The translations under genes and the position numbers were made by a program. A DNA stretch of 14,689 nt from Dictyoglomaceae bacterium (lineage in GTDB: Bacteria; Dictyoglomota; Dictyoglomia; Dictyoglomales; Dictyoglomaceae). The DNA lies in assembly GCA_026417425.1 (NCBI GenBank), contig JAOADF010000112.1, forward strand, positions 1 through 14,689. Direction: 5' to 3'. Shown piece by piece: positions 13,215-14,689 of the stretch (position 1 is its first letter; the number at the start of each line of letters is the position of its first letter). The notes under the pieces were generated by a model. The model was not told where the DNA came from and searched no databases. It worked only from the letters and a program-made list of their open reading frames with translations.

Positions 13215-14650
13215 GGTCTTACCCTCCCATTTAGTATCCATGAGTCTTCTGAGTTCATCACTATCTCCGAAATATCTTTATTTAATTCTCGGGCTAAGAT
13301 TTCTAAAATCTTTGGTATGCAAAAATTTCCCTGGCATCTCCCAAAGGAGGCTCGAGTCCTAAATTTTACTCCATCCAAAGTTTTTGCACCTCTTTTTATA
13401 GTTTCAATAATTTCTCTCTCGGTTATCATGTTGCAGTAGCAAATAATATTCCCACATAAAGGATCTCTTTTAATTTTTTTGTTCCACTGATCAAAGGAAA
13501 GTTCTGAGTATTTCTCAATTCTTTTTCTTTTAGTTATAAATTTCTTTTTTTCTATCAAGTTAATTTTCATTTTATCCTTTATAATTTTCTCCACTACATA
13601 TTCCGCTATTGCTGGTGCGGATGTTAATCCCGGAGATCTAATTCCAATCACATTAATAAAGTTTTTAATTTTTTCACTTTCTTTTATGAAGAAATCTTTA
13701 TTTGGGGTTTCTGCCCTAAGTCCTGCAAAGGTCTTTATAGCATAGGATATATCTATAGATGGCACTAATTTTTTTGTCTCATCTATTACTTTTATTAATC
13801 CATGATAAGAGGTAGCATTATTTTCTTTTTGATCTTCAGGAAGATCCTCCGCAGTAGGACCAAGAAGGATCCCCCCATCTATTGTAGGAACTACTAATAT
13901 TCCCTTACTTTTGGAGGTAGGAGTAGGGAATATAATTGAATTTACAATGTTTCCTAATTTTTTATCTAATAGTATATACTCTCCTCTTCTGGGATATATG
14001 GGTACAAACTCTGATCCTGCCTTTTTTGCTATCTCGTCTCCATATAATCCTGCAGAGTTTATGACTAAATCTACATCATAAGAATTTTTATTAGTAATTA
14101 CTTTAATAATTCTTTTGTTTTTTACTTCAAAATCTACTACTCTTTCGCCAAGAATAAGTCTTAATCCATTTTGGATTGCATTTTCGGTGACTGCAATGGT
14201 AGCCTCCCAAGGTTCTATAATTCCTGCAGTCTCCGCCCACAAGGCATATTTTATTTCTCTACTTAAATTAGGTTCCTTTTCAAAAATTTCTTCTCCTTTT
14301 AGAATTGTAAGATTGGGTACATTATTTTTTTCTCCTCTCTTTAAAAGTTCTCCTAAAACTTTCAACTCCTCATCATTAAAGGCAACAACTAAGGATCCCT
14401 TTCTCTTAACATCATATTCAAGTTCCTGAGAAATTTTAAAATGTAGCTCATTTCCCCTTGCACAAAGTTTTGCTCTTAGGGTTTCTGGAGGATCATCATA
14501 TCCTGCATGTAAAATTCCTGAATTTGCCTTTGTAGCTCCCCAACCTACATCTAAATTTTTTTCTATAAGAATAAGATCAAGGTCATATTTAGAAAGCTCC
14601 CACGCAATAAAAGCTCCTGTTATTCCTCCTCCAATAATTACTACTCTCAT
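13211..14650 (-). CDS. GlpA-like FAD-dependent glycerol-3-phosphate dehydrogenase with C-terminal [2Fe-2S] (BFD) domain
   Basis: A 479-residue protein. A DAO-family FAD domain starts at once with VVIIGGGITGAFIAWELS (FAD loop at 7-13) and continues with ATKANSGILHAGYDD (39-53), the GlpA/GlpD-type flavin motif. INSAGLYGDEIA (187-198), a substrate-loop stretch YPRRGEYILLDK (219-230) and the C-terminal FAD contact GIRSPGLTSAPAIAEYV (346-362) follow. From about 395 on it has a BFD-like [2Fe-2S] domain, with C404-x-C406 and C439-x4-C444 (ICYC and GRCQGNFC). This is the anaerobic GlpA architecture without GlpB/GlpC; the two downstream genes replace them. It should oxidise glycerol-3-phosphate to dihydroxyacetone phosphate and pass electrons via flavin and iron-sulfur to the NAD(P)/FAD partner. 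A GGGGGAT site (14663-14657) supports the ATG. Only 39 bases are left upstream, so any glycerol kinase or transporter lies outside. A related amino-acid or 2-hydroxyglutarate oxidase remains possible. Confidence 0.87.
   Translation of the reverse strand: MRVVIIGGGITGAFIAWELSKYDLDLILIEKNLDVGWGATKANSGILHAGYDDPPETLRAKLCARGNELHFKISQELEYDVKRKGSLVVAFNDEELKVLGELLKRGEKNNVPNLTILKGEEIFEKEPNLSREIKYALWAETAGIIEPWEATIAVTENAIQNGLRLILGERVVDFEVKNKRIIKVITNKNSYDVDLVINSAGLYGDEIAKKAGSEFVPIYPRRGEYILLDKKLGNIVNSIIFPTPTSKSKGILVVPTIDGGILLGPTAEDLPEDQKENNATSYHGLIKVIDETKKLVPSIDISYAIKTFAGLRAETPNKDFFIKESEKIKNFINVIGIRSPGLTSAPAIAEYVVEKIIKDKMKINLIEKKKFITKRKRIEKYSELSFDQWNKKIKRDPLCGNIICYCNMITEREIIETIKRGAKTLDGVKFRTRASFGRCQGNFCIPKILEILARELNKDISEIVMNSEDSWILNGRVRP
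13222..13228 (-). promoter_or_regulatory. Ribosome binding site that fixes the oxidoreductase start at GTG 13214
   Basis: GGGAGGG on the minus strand, 7 bases before GTG. It lies inside the last codons of the GlpA-like gene, so translation of the two genes is coupled. Confidence 0.75.
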
Positions 14651-14689
14651 TCTTTATCCCCCTTTATAAATTAAAAAGCCACACGGTTG

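Noticed and set aside
1..14689. CRISPR arrays, tRNA or rRNA genes, riboswitches
   Set aside because: I read both strands and saw no regularly spaced repeats, no cloverleaf-like segments with conserved tRNA boxes, and no recognisable riboswitch core in the leaders.

Overview
The window is very AT-rich, with strong GGGGG/GGAGG-type ribosome binding sites, short or overlapping gene junctions, and Lys/Glu/Ile-rich, Gln-poor proteins built for anaerobic flavin/iron-sulfur redox chemistry. This suggests an anaerobic thermophilic bacterium. My best guess is Dictyoglomus or a Thermotoga/Thermoanaerobacter-like lineage. The guess rests on gene content and base composition only.

Left part (1-1660): the 5' part of a minus-strand nucleoside (uridine) kinase-like gene runs off the left edge. 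It is divergent from a plus-strand secreted protein made of two copies of one beta-rich domain. The 96-bp divergent spacer carries a palindrome that matches the Crp-family consensus half sites exactly and overlaps the predicted promoter of the secreted protein. A long hairpin follows the secreted protein gene.

Middle part (1660-7270), accessory island: one large plus-strand gene encodes a 1284-residue DUF4011-like / superfamily 1 helicase / Vsr-like PD-(D/E)XK nuclease fusion. This is the architecture of single-gene antiphage candidates. It is followed by a minus-strand 114-residue orphan and a decayed IS4-family transposase. An 11-bp direct repeat brackets the helicase. Each copy lies in a minus-strand coding fragment (...GGRGVD and KGVDSRDWC...) that would join in frame if the repeats were fused, which hints at an insertion, excision or rearrangement.

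Right part (7269-14650), core redox metabolism on the minus strand: etfB, etfA and a GlcD/lactate-dehydrogenase-type FAD oxidase form one overlapping operon. A GlpA-like glycerol-3-phosphate dehydrogenase with a [2Fe-2S] BFD domain, an NAD(P)/FAD oxidoreductase and a small four-cysteine DUF1667 protein form another. A plus-strand serine hydrolase (beta-lactamase fold) sits between the two operons. It is divergent from etfB and convergent, with overlap, to the DUF1667 gene, and it probably has a leaderless mRNA. Together the redox genes would oxidise glycerol-3-phosphate and a 2-hydroxyacid (lactate or glycolate) and pass electrons to NAD(H) and possibly, by ETF bifurcation, to ferredoxin.
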